A stretch of 64,000 nucleotides of DNA from Xylophilus sp. GOD-11R (GCF_033546935.1 NZ_CP137854.1:1984001-2048000), one strand, 5' to 3'; counted from the first letter of the stretch, positions 38,182 through 46,977 are shown. The notes: generated by a model from the letters alone, not told the origin. Made by a program: numbers and translations.

Positions 38182-39012
38182 TCAGCCTTTGCTGAAGTAG
38201 TCCGGCAGGCGGTAGCCCGCCCAGACCGGGTTGGCGCGGAACAGCCGCTCGAATTCGGGCGCCTTGTAGGCCGCGACGAGCGCCTGCGCGAAGGGCGCAT
38301 TGGCATTGGCGCGCTTGACCGCCACCACGTTGACGTAGGGCAGGGTCATGTTCTCCTGCTTGAGCGCGTCGGTGAGCTTGAGGCCCGAGGCCACCGCGAA
38401 GTTGCCCTGCACGGCGGCCAGGTCGGCGTCGGCCAGCGAACGCGGCGCCTGTGCTGCGTCGATCGCCACCAGCTTGAGTTTCTTCACGTTGCCGGTCACG
38501 TCGCGCTCGGAGACGGCGATGGGGTCGACGCCCGGCTTGAGCTTCACCCAGCCCAGGGCGGCCAGGATGTTGAGCGCGCGCGCCGCGTTGACCGGGTCCG
38601 AGGGCAGGGTGACGGTGGCGCCGTCGGGCACGGTCGCCAGCGTCTTGTGGCGCTGCGAATAGAGGCCCATCGGCGGCGTCGGCACGTTCACGATCGGCAC
38701 CAGGTCGAAGCCCTGACTCTTGTTGCTCGATTCGAGATAGAGCGAGTGCTGGAAGATGTTGGCGTGAATCTGACCGCGGTGCACCGCGTCGTTGGGCTGC
38801 ACGCCCTGGCTGAACTCCACATACTTGATGCGGTAGCCGGCGCGTTCGAGCTGCGGCGCGATGCCTTGGGTGAAGGCATCGCGGTAGGGGCCGGGCATGA
38901 AGCCGATCGACAGCTCTGTCGGCGCCTGCGGTGCCTGGGCCAGGACGTCGAATGCCAGCGCGGGGGCTAGCCCCAGGGTCAGGGCCTGGCGGCGGGAAAG
39001 GTGTTTGCTCAT
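38182..39012 (-). CDS. MetQ-like ABC substrate-binding protein
   Basis: A 276-residue periplasmic receptor of the NlpA/MetQ family. Landmarks are ELSIGFMPGPYRDAFTQGIA, VEFSQGVQPNDAVHRGQIHA, NIFQHSLYLES and VTLPSDPVNAARALNILAAL. The leader SRRQALTLGLAPALAFDVLA has twin arginines and no lipobox cysteine, so unlike MetQ it is probably a free periplasmic protein exported by Tat or Sec. Its place between two flavin-enzyme genes suggests an organosulfur ligand rather than methionine. It would work with the MetN/MetI-like pair on the opposite strand. Confidence 0.92.
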   Translation of the reverse strand: MSKHLSRRQALTLGLAPALAFDVLAQAPQAPTELSIGFMPGPYRDAFTQGIAPQLERAGYRIKYVEFSQGVQPNDAVHRGQIHANIFQHSLYLESSNKSQGFDLVPIVNVPTPPMGLYSQRHKTLATVPDGATVTLPSDPVNAARALNILAALGWVKLKPGVDPIAVSERDVTGNVKKLKLVAIDAAQAPRSLADADLAAVQGNFAVASGLKLTDALKQENMTLPYVNVVAVKRANANAPFAQALVAAYKAPEFERLFRANPVWAGYRLPDYFSKG

Positions 39013-39045
39013 GGAAAACTTTTGAAGAGAGAGGAACGGGTGTGT

Positions 39046-40299
39046 TCAGAACAGGCCGGAGGTCGGCGGCTGTTCGCCCTTAAGCAGCCAGGCGCCGGTT
39101 ACCGCGGCCTTCCATTGCCTGGGGTTGTGGTTGGCGACGGTGCGGGCGTTGCGCCAGTGGCGGTCGAGGTTGTGGGCGCGATCGGTGGCGGAGGCGCCCC
39201 CCACGTCGAAGGCCCATTCGGCCGCGCGCATGGCCGACTCGGCGGCCACGTACTGCGCCTGCGCCACCTCGATGCTGGCGGCGGTGAGGGCGTCGTTCGA
39301 GAGCTGGTCGGCCCACGCCGCGTCGATCGCTTCGGCTGCGCGCAGCACCACGGCTTCGGCGGTGTAGGCCTGCGCGGCGATGCGGCCGACCGTCTCGCGC
39401 ACATAGGGCTCGTCGACCGAGGCGGTGGCGCCGCTGTGCTTGATCGGGCGGGCTTTTGTCTGGGCGAAGCGCACCGCGTCGTCGAGCGCATTGCGGGCGA
39501 TGCCGGCCTCGACCGCACCGAGGTAGAGCTGAAACATCGGCGTGACCGGGTTGCGCTGGTCGCGGCTGAAGAGGCCGGGGCGCACCTCGTCGGCGTGCAC
39601 CAGGGTGTCGACGAAGCGCGTGGTGCCGCTGGCGGTGAGGCGCTGGCCGATGGCGTCGAAGTCGTCGTCGAGATGCATGCCGGCGCGCTCGCGTGGCAGC
39701 ACGAAGCTGGTTTCCTTGCCGTCCTCGTTGAGCGCGATGGAGGTGACCCAGTCGGCGAACAGGGCGCCGGTGCTGTAGTACTTGGTGCCATTGACCCGAA
39801 AGTGGTCGCCATCGCGCACCAGACGCGCCGCCACCGAGCCGTGCGCTCCGCCGCGCTCCACGCCACCGTTGCCGAAGATGTGGCCGGCGAGCATGCGCGG
39901 GAACCAGCGTTGGCGCTGGGCTTCGTCCCTGGCGGCGAGCAGGCCGTCGATCAGGCCGAAGTTGGGGCGCAGTGCCTGGGCGAGGTTGGAGTCGACGCTG
40001 GCCAGCGACACGATGAAGCGCATCACGTCGCGCACCGAGCCGCCGGGGCCGCCATAGGCCTTGGGGATGCGGAAGGTCAGCAGGCCGGCTTCGGCCACGG
40101 CGCGGGCCTGGGCGAAGGGGAGGGTGCGGGTTCGTTCGCGCTCGGAGGCGCCGGTGGCGATGGTGGGGAGCAGTTCGCGGGCCCGGGTGAAGAGCACCGC
40201 GGAGTCTGGCGCCGGGGGCTTGGCTTTGGCCAGGGGGGCGGGGTGTGGGTTGTGATGTGGTGGGGTGGTGACCTGGGGCTGGTCCGCTATCTGGCTCAT
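39046..40299 (-). CDS. DszC/SfnB-type acyl-CoA dehydrogenase-like flavin monooxygenase
   Basis: A 417-residue protein with the acyl-CoA dehydrogenase fold but of the DszC/SfnB monooxygenase branch. Seen are FRIPKAYGGPGGSVRDVMRF, the GNGGVERGGAHGSVAARL region, HFRVNGTKYYSTGALFADW and DVGGASATDRAHNLDRHWRN, which are typical of sulfur-acquisition oxidoreductases. Such enzymes oxidise thioethers or sulfones with FMNH2. Start at 40299 (MSQIADQ) is more likely than the in-frame ATG at 40344, whose extra residues are proline-rich. It is the first gene of the operon and its upstream region ends at an IS30 element about 250 bases away. Confidence 0.88.
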   Translation of the reverse strand: MSQIADQPQVTTPPHHNPHPAPLAKAKPPAPDSAVLFTRARELLPTIATGASERERTRTLPFAQARAVAEAGLLTFRIPKAYGGPGGSVRDVMRFIVSLASVDSNLAQALRPNFGLIDGLLAARDEAQRQRWFPRMLAGHIFGNGGVERGGAHGSVAARLVRDGDHFRVNGTKYYSTGALFADWVTSIALNEDGKETSFVLPRERAGMHLDDDFDAIGQRLTASGTTRFVDTLVHADEVRPGLFSRDQRNPVTPMFQLYLGAVEAGIARNALDDAVRFAQTKARPIKHSGATASVDEPYVRETVGRIAAQAYTAEAVVLRAAEAIDAAWADQLSNDALTAASIEVAQAQYVAAESAMRAAEWAFDVGGASATDRAHNLDRHWRNARTVANHNPRQWKAAVTGAWLLKGEQPPTSGLF

Positions 40300-40546
40300 G
40301 TCGTTCACCGGGGGGCTTATGCCGGGCTGCTGCGGTGGGGGCATGCTAGGCAGGGAGGCTTTCGGGGCGAACGAACAAAATCGGTTTTGGATATTTGGGA
40401 TTGGTTTTTTTGGGGGTGCTCTTTTCGCTCTGCTCTTTGCTGAGCGGGCTTGTTTTTCTGTCTTCTACGGGTCGCAGGATGGAGCTGGGGGCTTGCGCGC
40501 CCCCAGATCCGCGGTGTCTTTCTTTTCTGGCAAAAAAGAAAGGCAC
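40300..40546. other. Promoter region of the sulfur operon, cut by the IS element
   Basis: About 250 bases between the DszC-like start and the IS30 inverted repeat. It includes an AT-rich part near 40380-40460 and a TTCTTTTCTGGCAAAAAAGA dyad at about 40520-40540. No gene is supported here. Confidence 0.5.
40544..40546. repeat. Target site duplication (left copy), CAC
   Basis: CAC directly outside the left inverted repeat is repeated at 41672-41674 outside the right one. Three-base duplications fit the IS30 family, though such a short match could be chance. Confidence 0.5.
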
Positions 40547-40571
40547 GGCGGTTTCAAAGACCAAGTGCAAC
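40547..40571. repeat. IS30 terminal inverted repeat (left)
   Basis: 25 bases that are the exact reverse complement of 41647-41671. Confidence 0.93.
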
Positions 40572-41624
40572 GGTCGGGACAAGACCGGCTTTGTCCATGT
40601 AAACGTTGTCGAAGAACACCTCGGCAGGACTTCTCCAGCCAAGTGTTTTGCGAGGCCTCATGTTGAGCTCCCAAGCCATGGCATCGAGCTCGCGCTGGGA
40701 GTACACGCTCAAGTCGGTGCCTTTGGGCAGGTATTGCCGCAACAGGCCGTTGGTGTGTTCGTTGATGCCTCGCTGCCATGGGCTGTGCGGGTCGCAGAAG
40801 TAGATCTTCAAACCCGTGTTTTCGGCCAGCTTCTCGTGCAGCGCCATCTCCTTGCCCTGGTCGTAAGTCAGCGTCTGGCGAATCTCCGGCGGCAATGCCG
40901 AGAAGGCCAGCGTGAAGCCGTTGAGTGCGTCCAGTGCCGTGCTGCCATCGAGCTTGACCAACATGGCGAACAACGATCTTCGGCATACCAGCGTGCCCAC
41001 GGCCGATGCGTTTGCCTTGCCCTTGATGAGATCGCCTTCCCAATGCCCCGGCAACAGTCGGTCGTTGGCCTCGGGCGGACGCACGTGGATGCTCAGGATG
41101 TCCTGCAACGATCCGCGCCTGTCATCGCCTCGAGTTCGGGGCTTGCGGGCACCGCGCCCCTGGCGCAGCAATACCACCAGTTCTCGACGCAAATCGCCCT
41201 TGGGCATCGCATAGATGGCGGTGTAGATGGTCTCGTGAGAGGCTTGCAATTGTGGCTGTCCGGGATGTCGTTGCCTGAGTTTGGCAGCGATCTGCTCGGG
41301 CGAGAGCTTGAGCTCCAAAAGGCTCCTGACCTGCGGCCACAAGACACCGTCGCAGTGCAGTTTGCGTGTCGGCCAAGCCGCACGGCGCACGCGCCTTGCT
41401 CGCTTGCCAGCTCGCGCCGCGTCATAGCCTCCGGCCAGCCGTGGCCGACCCATCACACACTGCTCGGCCTCGCTTTGATAGCCGTTGCGCCGCAGCTCTC
41501 GGGTGATCGTGCTCGGCGATCTGCCAAGCACCGCCGCAATGCTACGAGCACTGCAGCACTGCACCTTCATCGCCATCACCACCCCACGCTCTTCCGCACT
41601 CAACTGCTGATATGTATTCGCCAT
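40554..41624 (-). CDS. IS30 family transposase
   Basis: A 356-residue DDE transposase. The N-terminal helix-turn-helix is YQQLSAEERGVVMAMK with SARSIAAVLGRSPSTITREL, the IS30 signature. The catalytic core has LPGHWEGDLIKGK (first Asp), LTYDQGKEMALHEKLAE (second Asp), and the downstream PHSPWQRGINEHTNGLLRQY, which holds the catalytic Glu. The start at 41624 is the ATG before MANTYQQL; the longer open frame to 42017 crosses the right inverted repeat and is not part of the gene. The coding region runs into the left inverted repeat, as is common for this family. Confidence 0.95.
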   Translation of the reverse strand: MANTYQQLSAEERGVVMAMKVQCCSARSIAAVLGRSPSTITRELRRNGYQSEAEQCVMGRPRLAGGYDAARAGKRARRVRRAAWPTRKLHCDGVLWPQVRSLLELKLSPEQIAAKLRQRHPGQPQLQASHETIYTAIYAMPKGDLRRELVVLLRQGRGARKPRTRGDDRRGSLQDILSIHVRPPEANDRLLPGHWEGDLIKGKANASAVGTLVCRRSLFAMLVKLDGSTALDALNGFTLAFSALPPEIRQTLTYDQGKEMALHEKLAENTGLKIYFCDPHSPWQRGINEHTNGLLRQYLPKGTDLSVYSQRELDAMAWELNMRPRKTLGWRSPAEVFFDNVYMDKAGLVPTVALGL

Positions 41625-41646
41625 GCAACTCCTCTGAATTCGAAGT

Positions 41647-41671
41647 GTTGCACTTGGTCTTTGAAACCGCC
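41647..41671. repeat. IS30 terminal inverted repeat (right)
   Basis: 25 bases, exact reverse complement of 40547-40571, starting GTTGCACTTGGTCTTTGAAA. Confidence 0.93.
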
Positions 41672-42097
41672 CACCAAAGAAAGTTGCCCTGAAGAAGAGC
41701 TCGAAGCTCGGTCGGGCCATCGCTTCGCTCGGCCTGTGGAATGTGCCTTCGAACGCTCTAGCGGCAACAGTTTGGACAAGGGTCGATCCAGAGCCTTGGC
41801 CCCTGCTTTGCCGGGTCGGGGCTGAGAGGGTTCGGACAGGCGACCGCACTGAGCACGGAGGGGGCCGCGTACGTTCGATCGCCATGCGCGTTGCTCGCAT
41901 GGGCCGAGACCACACTGGTGGGTCGGAACGGGCATGCCAGGGCTTTCGAAGGGCCGAAGCCACGATGATGGGTTGCGCTCGAAAGTGCCAAAAAGTGCCG
42001 ATTGGACGCGTGACCAAAACTCAAATGCAAGGTTCCGTCCTACATCGTTTTCCCTAGCGTTCTTGCAACCTTGAGCCTTCTCAGCGGAGGTTCAAAA
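41672..42097. other. Gene-free stretch beside the IS element
   Basis: About 425 bases with no supported gene. Open frames on both strands lack family features and ribosome binding sites. It may be the former upstream region of the sulfur operon or the remains of a lost gene. Confidence 0.5.
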
Positions 42098-42280
42098 ATG
42101 GAACAAACTCAGCAGGTTGTGCGACGCCGGAGCGCGGATCTCTATGCGCACAGCGGCTTCGCCGCCACCCTCGACATGCGCCCGGACGCCACCGAAACCT
42201 GGCGCGACCTGTGCGCCGCGGGCGTGACATTCGCTCTCGGACTGGCTGCTGCCGCCGCGCTCGTCTTCGTTCTTCCCTGA
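42098..42280 (+). CDS. Small single-pass membrane protein
   Basis: A 60-residue protein beginning MEQTQQVVRRRSADLYAHSG and ending in one hydrophobic helix (FALGLAAAAALVFVLP). GCGGAGG eight bases before the ATG is a strong ribosome binding site, and a hairpin follows the stop, both supporting a real gene. Function unknown. Confidence 0.65.
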   Translation: MEQTQQVVRRRSADLYAHSGFAATLDMRPDATETWRDLCAAGVTFALGLAAAAALVFVLP

Positions 42281-42285
42281 GCTTT

Positions 42286-42309
42286 CGGCCGCCGCTGCGG
42301 CCGTAGTCT
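42286..42309 (+). terminator. Hairpin after the small membrane protein
   Basis: CGGCCGC, a four-base loop, and GCGGCCG form a 7-base stem followed by a T-rich TAGTCTTTA. It sits just after the stop codon and also lies before the convergent Bug gene stop. The T run is imperfect. Confidence 0.5.
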
Positions 42310-43305
42310 TTATTGGGGCACCAGGCCCGACGCTTTCACCAGATCGGCATGCAGCCGGGTCTCCTGGGCGATCGTCTGCTGGAACTGCTCCGGCGTGGTG
42401 GGCGCCACGTCCATACCGGCATCGCGCAACTGGGCCTTGACCTCCGGACTCTGCAGGATCGCACGCACCTGCCGGTTGAGCTGGTCGATCACCGGGCGCG
42501 GCGTCTTTGCCGGTGCCAGCAGCCCGATCCAGGTCGCCATCACCATGTTGTCGATGCCGCTCTCACGCATCGTGGGCACCTCGGCGATCAACGGTGACCG
42601 TTTTTCTCCCAGGATCGCCAGCGCGCTCAGCTTGCCCGCCTTGATGTGCGGCAAGGCCTCGGGTAGCGGCGCAAAAAGCAGATCGACGTTGCCGCCCAGC
42701 AGGTCGTTGATGGCCAGCGCGCCACCCTTGTAGGGCACATGCACCATGCGCACTTTCATGCGCGATTCGAACATCAGCCCGGCCAGATGCTGCGGGCTGC
42801 CGTCACCCGACGACGCATAGGTCAGCGCTTCCGGTTTGGCCTTGGCGGCGGCCAGCACGGCGGCGGCGGTCGGGAACTTGAGGCGGTCGTACACGACCAG
42901 CACCATCGACTGGTCGGCCAGCTTGGTGATCGGCGCAAAATCGGCCTGCGGGTCGTAGGGCAGGGCCTTGAAGATGGAAACGTTGGTGGTCAGAAAGGAG
43001 GCGGGCGACACGGTGAGGGTGTAGCCGTCCGGCGCGGCCTTGGCGACCACCGGCAGGCCGATGCGGCCGGAAGCGCCGGCGCGATTGTCCACAATGAATG
43101 GCTGGCCTGTTTCGGCAGCGAGCTTCTGGCCGACCAGCCGCGCGATCATGTCCACGCCGCCGCCTGCCGGCAGCGCCACCATCACCTTCACCGGATGGTC
43201 CGGATAGCGGTCCGCGGCCGATGCGGTCAGCGGTGGCCATGTGGTGGCGGCGGTGGCAGCGCCTGTCAGCATGAGGCGCTGCAGCGTATGGCGTCGAGTC
43301 GTCAT
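42310..43305 (-). CDS. Bug family tripartite tricarboxylate transporter substrate-binding protein (orphan)
   Basis: A 331-residue Bug/TctC receptor. Signal peptide at residues 1-30 (LMLTGAATAATTWPPLTASA), then YPDHPVKVMVALPAGGGVDM, FIVDNRAGASGRIGLPVV and VPYKGGALAINDLLGGNVDL, all classic. It has no transporter subunits or enzyme genes next to it, only a VOC gene divergent at 280 bases. Ligand unknown, probably a carboxylate. Confidence 0.92.
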   Translation of the reverse strand: MTTRRHTLQRLMLTGAATAATTWPPLTASAADRYPDHPVKVMVALPAGGGVDMIARLVGQKLAAETGQPFIVDNRAGASGRIGLPVVAKAAPDGYTLTVSPASFLTTNVSIFKALPYDPQADFAPITKLADQSMVLVVYDRLKFPTAAAVLAAAKAKPEALTYASSGDGSPQHLAGLMFESRMKVRMVHVPYKGGALAINDLLGGNVDLLFAPLPEALPHIKAGKLSALAILGEKRSPLIAEVPTMRESGIDNMVMATWIGLLAPAKTPRPVIDQLNRQVRAILQSPEVKAQLRDAGMDVAPTTPEQFQQTIAQETRLHADLVKASGLVPQ

Positions 43306-43584
43306 GGCGAAGTCTCCAGAGGGTGGATTCGGTGCCGCGAACCGGGCCAGGAGTCGTCCGGCTCGCCGGGCGGCACATCACCGATGGCGGTGCAACTTCC
43401 ATGCCGCCGACAGACGGTGGCAGAAAGCCCGCCGGGCGGATCCCATCGGGCTTGGCAGCCGGTTGCCGGCATGCAGAATGACGGCGCGCGCGGGGGCACG
43501 CCCGAGCCCATCTGCGTCGAACCGGTCGTGCCCGCCCTGGTCCTTGTCGCTGTGGTTCGATGCATCCATCACGAAGGAGCCACC

Positions 43585-44037
43585 ATGCCGTCCAGCCTGA
43601 CGCCTTACCTCACTTTCCCCGGAACGACCCGCGAGGCCTACGCCTTCTACGAGAAGTCGCTGGGCGCCACCATCAACGCCATGCTTACCTACGCCGATGC
43701 GCCACGGCCCGAGACGCCGCCCGAAGGTTGTGGTCCCATGCCCACTGGCGACGGCATCATGCATGCCGCCCTGACGCTGCCCGGCGGCGGCATGCTGTTT
43801 GCCGGCGACCAGCCGCCCGGCATGCCCTTCGACGGGGTGAAGGGCGCGATGCTGGCGCTGCAGTACGACACGGTGGACGAAGCGCAGAAGGCATTCGCCG
43901 CGCTGTCCGAGGGCGGTCAGGTGACGATGCCGCTCGGCCCGGTCTTCTGGGCCAAGACCTTCGGCATGGCCACCGACCGCTTCGGCATCGGCTGGGCCGT
44001 GGGCGGCGGCCCGATTCCGCTGGGCACCGGCGCCTGA
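43585..44037 (+). CDS. VOC family / PhnB-like protein
   Basis: A 150-residue glyoxalase-fold protein of the PhnB (3-demethylubiquinone methyltransferase-like) group. SLTPYLTFPGTTREAYAFYE at the start and MLFAGDQPPGMPF plus PVFWAKTFGMATDRFGIGW at the end are typical. The metal ligands of true glyoxalases are not preserved. AAGGAG precedes the ATG. Function unknown. It is convergent with a frameshifted VOC gene. Confidence 0.9.
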   Translation: MPSSLTPYLTFPGTTREAYAFYEKSLGATINAMLTYADAPRPETPPEGCGPMPTGDGIMHAALTLPGGGMLFAGDQPPGMPFDGVKGAMLALQYDTVDEAQKAFAALSEGGQVTMPLGPVFWAKTFGMATDRFGIGWAVGGGPIPLGTGA

Positions 44038-44047
44038 GCCGGCTCGC

Positions 44048-44471
44048 TCAGGCCTCGAAGTCGATCACCACGCTGGCGGCCGAGCGACGGGCCGCGCCGT
44101 GGAACACCACCTCGACGTTGTCGCCGTCCGGGTCGAGCACGAAGCCGGCGTAGTAGCCCGGGTGGTAAGGGCGCTCGCCGGGCGCCCCCGTTGTCCACAC
44201 CGCCGTTGGCCAGCGCTGCCTGCCAGGCCGCGTCGACCATGGCACGGTCGGCCGCCTGGAAAGCAAAGTGGTGACGGCCCGTGAGATGGCCGAGCGCCGC
44301 GGGGCTGTCGGCGGCGGACACCACGAATTCGTCCGCCCAGAAGAACCTGTCTTCGGTGCCGCTGATCGGCACACCGAGCACGTCGAAAATCGCCGCGTAG
44401 AAGCGGCGCGACGCGTCCAGGTCGCGCAGGTCCGCTGAAACAGCGTGTTGACCGCTACGGACCGGCTCCAT
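44048..44471 (-). pseudogene. VOC family protein, frameshifted
   Basis: The frame from 44471 encodes the first two thirds of a glyoxalase/bleomycin-resistance-like protein (DLDASRRFYAAIFDVLGVPI, HHFAFQAADRAMVDAAWQAA). At a run of five C at 44185-44189 the homology passes to another frame, which reads GERPYHPGYYAGFVLDPDGD and NVEVVFHGAARR to a stop at 44048. A one-base change in that homopolymer explains it, so either the gene is broken or the base count is wrong. The start is also unclear, since the usual first strand is poorly formed and overlaps the LysR stop. Confidence 0.75.
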
Positions 44472-45366
44472 GGCCCGGCGCGGCCCGCACCAGAAAATCG
44501 ACCAGCGCCTGCGTGCGCGGACTGCGGCCCTGGCGGGTCGGTACCAGCAGCATCACCGGCGCGGCGTCGAAGGTCCAGTCCTGCAGAACGCGCTGCAGCC
44601 GTCCGGCCGCCACGGCTTCGGCGGCGTCCCATTCGGAGCGCATGACGAGGCCCAGGCCGTCTTCGGCCCATTGGCGGGCCACGGCCCCGTCGTTGGTGAG
44701 CAAGCCTGGATGCATCCGCAGCGTTTCGCTCCTGCGCTGGCTGCCGCGTGCCGGGCGCAGGTGCCAGAGCGTGACGTCTTCATCGTTTTCGCGGATGCAG
44801 ATGCAGGCGTGGTGCGCCAGGTCGGCCGGCTCGCTCGGCGTGCCGTGGCGCTCCAGGTACGCAGGGCTGGCGCAGAGCCAGCGCTCGTTGGCCGACAGGG
44901 TGTGGCCGATCCAGGACGAGTCGCGCACCGAACCCACGTGCACCACCGCGTCGGAGTCGTGCCGATCCGGCCATGGTGTCTCGCGCAGGTCGAGTTGCAG
45001 GCGCAGGGCAGGGTGCAATCGTGCGAAACGCGCCAGCAAGGGCGCGATGCGGAGTCGGCCGTAGCCGAAAGGCGCGGCGATGCGCAAGGTGCCGGTGAGC
45101 TTGCGGTCGTCGCGCTGTAGCGATTCGCGCAGCTGATCGAAGCGCAGCAACAGCTCCCGGGCTTCGCGGCCGAGGCGTTCACCCTCGGAGGTGAGTTGCA
45201 GCTTGCGCGCACTGCGGTGCGCGAGCGACAGGCCGAGCGAGGCTTCGAGCTTGCGCAGGCGCATCGACAGCGCCGGCGGCGTAACGCCGAGCGATCGGGC
45301 CGCGGCACTGAGCGAGCTTTCACGCAGCAGGGCGGCGGCCAGGCGGAGGTCTTCGATCTGCATCAT
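44455..45366 (-). CDS. LysR family transcriptional regulator
   Basis: A 303-residue LysR protein. The helix-turn-helix is LRLAAALLRESSLSAAARSL followed by GVTPPALSMRLRKLEASLG, and the effector domain begins near GTLRIAAPFGYGRLRIAPLL. It is of the group usually acting on a divergent neighbour. The divergent gene 108 bases away is the DSD1-type PLP enzyme, so that is the likely target. It overlaps the start of the frameshifted VOC gene by 17 bases. Confidence 0.92.
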   Translation of the reverse strand: MMQIEDLRLAAALLRESSLSAAARSLGVTPPALSMRLRKLEASLGLSLAHRSARKLQLTSEGERLGREARELLLRFDQLRESLQRDDRKLTGTLRIAAPFGYGRLRIAPLLARFARLHPALRLQLDLRETPWPDRHDSDAVVHVGSVRDSSWIGHTLSANERWLCASPAYLERHGTPSEPADLAHHACICIRENDEDVTLWHLRPARGSQRRSETLRMHPGLLTNDGAVARQWAEDGLGLVMRSEWDAAEAVAAGRLQRVLQDWTFDAAPVMLLVPTRQGRSPRTQALVDFLVRAAPGHGAGP

Positions 45367-45474
45367 TTCAGCAGAGCTTAATCATTGATGATGAAAGAGT
45401 GAAGGGCGCGACAGGGCATCCGCCCCTAGAGTCTGGGTTTCTCCAGCCACAAGACAACCCTGTTGCCCAGCGTC

Positions 45475-46611
45475 ATGCCAGACACGCTTTCGACCATCGA
45501 CACGCCCGCCGCCATCGTTTCGCTGCCACGCATGCGCCGCAACATCGCGCGCATGCAGCAGCGCGCCGACGCCCTGGGCGTGCGTTTTCGGCCGCACGTC
45601 AAGACCACCAAGTGCGCCGAAGTCGTCGCCGCGCAAAGGGCTGCGGGCGCGACCGGCATCACGGTGTCCACGCTGAAGGAGGCCGATCAGTTTTTCGCCC
45701 AGGGCGTGACGGACATCCTGTACGCCGTGGGCATGGCACCGCACCGCCTGGCGCATGCGCTCGAGTTGCGCCAGCGTGGCTGCGCGCTGCAGATCCTGAC
45801 CGACAGCGTGCCGAGTGCCTTGGCCATCGTCGAGTACGGTCGCGCACATGCACATGCCTTCGAGGTGTTGATCGAGGTAGACACCGACGGTCACCGGTCC
45901 GGCATCAGGCCGGGCGAAGACGCGTTGCTCGACGTCGGTCGGACGCTGCACCAGGGCGGCATGCGCCTGGCCGGCGTTCTGACCCATGCCGGGTCGAGCT
46001 ACGAGCTTGCCGATCCCGTGGCACTCGCCGCCCTGGCCGAGCAGGAGCGCGCAGGTTGCGTGCTGGCGGCGCAGCGCCTGCGGGCGGCCGGACTACCGTG
46101 CGAGATCGTCTCGGTCGGCTCCACCCCGACGGCGCTGGAGGCGTCGTCCCTGCAGGGCGTGACCGAACTGCGCGCGGGCGTGTATGTGTTCTTCGATCTG
46201 GTGATGCGCAACGTCGGTGTGTGCGCTCCGGAAGATCTGGCTCTGAGCGTGCTCACCACCGTCATCGGCCACCAGGCCGAAAAGGGTTGGGCCATCGTCG
46301 ATGCCGGCTGGATGGCGATGAGCCGCGACCGGGGCACCGCGAAGCAGTCGCACGATTACGGCTACGGTCAGGTCTGTACGGTGGACGGCGAGCCGCTGGA
46401 CGGCTGGTTGCTGACCGGTGCCAACCAGGAGCACGGCATCGTGTCGTGCCCCGGCGCGCCGAGCGTAAATATCGTCGGACGGTTTCCTGTCGGATGCCGG
46501 CTGCGCATCTGGCCCAATCACGCCTGCGCGACCGGAGCGCAATTCTCGGCGTACGAAGCGCTGGAAGAAGACGGCTCGGTGCAGGCCTGGCCACGCTTTC
46601 ACGGCTGGTGA
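45475..46611 (+). CDS. DSD1 family PLP-dependent enzyme (D-amino acid aldolase/dehydratase)
   Basis: A 378-residue fold-III PLP enzyme related to D-threonine aldolase and D-serine dehydratase (DSD1). The opening DTPAAIVSLPRMRRNIARMQ and the PLP-lysine region RFRPHVKTTKCAEV are the family hallmark, then GVLTHAGSSYEL, VSVGSTPTALEAS and ELRAGVYVFFDLVM; metal ligands of this family lie near the C-terminal NHACATGAQFSAYEAL (His and Cys). It would break or dehydrate a D-3-hydroxyamino acid. ATG 45475 is preferred over TTG 45463. Regulation by the divergent LysR gene is likely. Confidence 0.92.
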   Translation: MPDTLSTIDTPAAIVSLPRMRRNIARMQQRADALGVRFRPHVKTTKCAEVVAAQRAAGATGITVSTLKEADQFFAQGVTDILYAVGMAPHRLAHALELRQRGCALQILTDSVPSALAIVEYGRAHAHAFEVLIEVDTDGHRSGIRPGEDALLDVGRTLHQGGMRLAGVLTHAGSSYELADPVALAALAEQERAGCVLAAQRLRAAGLPCEIVSVGSTPTALEASSLQGVTELRAGVYVFFDLVMRNVGVCAPEDLALSVLTTVIGHQAEKGWAIVDAGWMAMSRDRGTAKQSHDYGYGQVCTVDGEPLDGWLLTGANQEHGIVSCPGAPSVNIVGRFPVGCRLRIWPNHACATGAQFSAYEALEEDGSVQAWPRFHGW

Positions 46612-46639
46612 GCGCACCCGCAGGCGCTGAACGGCATGC

Positions 46640-46873
46640 TCAGCGGGCGTCGAATTCCATCCAGCCTTCGCTGATCTCCGCTGCCATTTCCTTCGCGGCG
46701 CACCGTGCGGCGTCGAGCGCCGAATTCTCGGAGCCGTGCAGTTTGGGTTCGGTGTATTGGTGCAACAGGCCGTCCGGGCCTATCACGTGCAGCACGCTTT
46801 CCCAACATTCGCCCTGGACCGGCGTTGCACGGGGGAAAAACGTGTAGTCGCAGCAGTGAATCAGGTCGAACAT
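46640..46873 (-). CDS. Small hypothetical protein
   Basis: A 77-residue protein, MFDLIHCCDYTFFPRATPVQ at the start, with GLLHQYTEPKLHGSENSALD and a hydrophilic C terminus. No signal peptide or clear domain. It is convergent with the DSD1 gene by 29 bases and is the last of several small minus-strand genes. I do not recognise it. Confidence 0.55.
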   Translation of the reverse strand: MFDLIHCCDYTFFPRATPVQGECWESVLHVIGPDGLLHQYTEPKLHGSENSALDAARCAAKEMAAEISEGWMEFDAR

Positions 46874-46977
46874 GGTGCAACTGTTTCAGACTGGAAGGGC
46901 ATGTCGTGTCGGACGAAACCTGAAAGATCGAAACAGGTGTGAAAAACCGATGCGACCGGCGAGTGCCCGATCTTCGG

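Larger units (their letters stand above)
40547..41671 (-). mobile_element. IS30-family insertion sequence, complete
   Basis: An element of 1125 bases bounded by 25-base perfect inverted repeats (40547-40571 and 41647-41671, beginning GGCGGTTTCAAAGACCAAGT). It contains one intact transposase gene filling nearly all of its length, and is flanked by CAC on both sides. It looks recently inserted and capable of moving. The transposase is read toward the sulfur operon. Confidence 0.93.

Noticed and set aside
41743..42057. 104-residue frame beside the IS element
   Set aside because: No ribosome binding site, no domain, composition of random GC-rich DNA.
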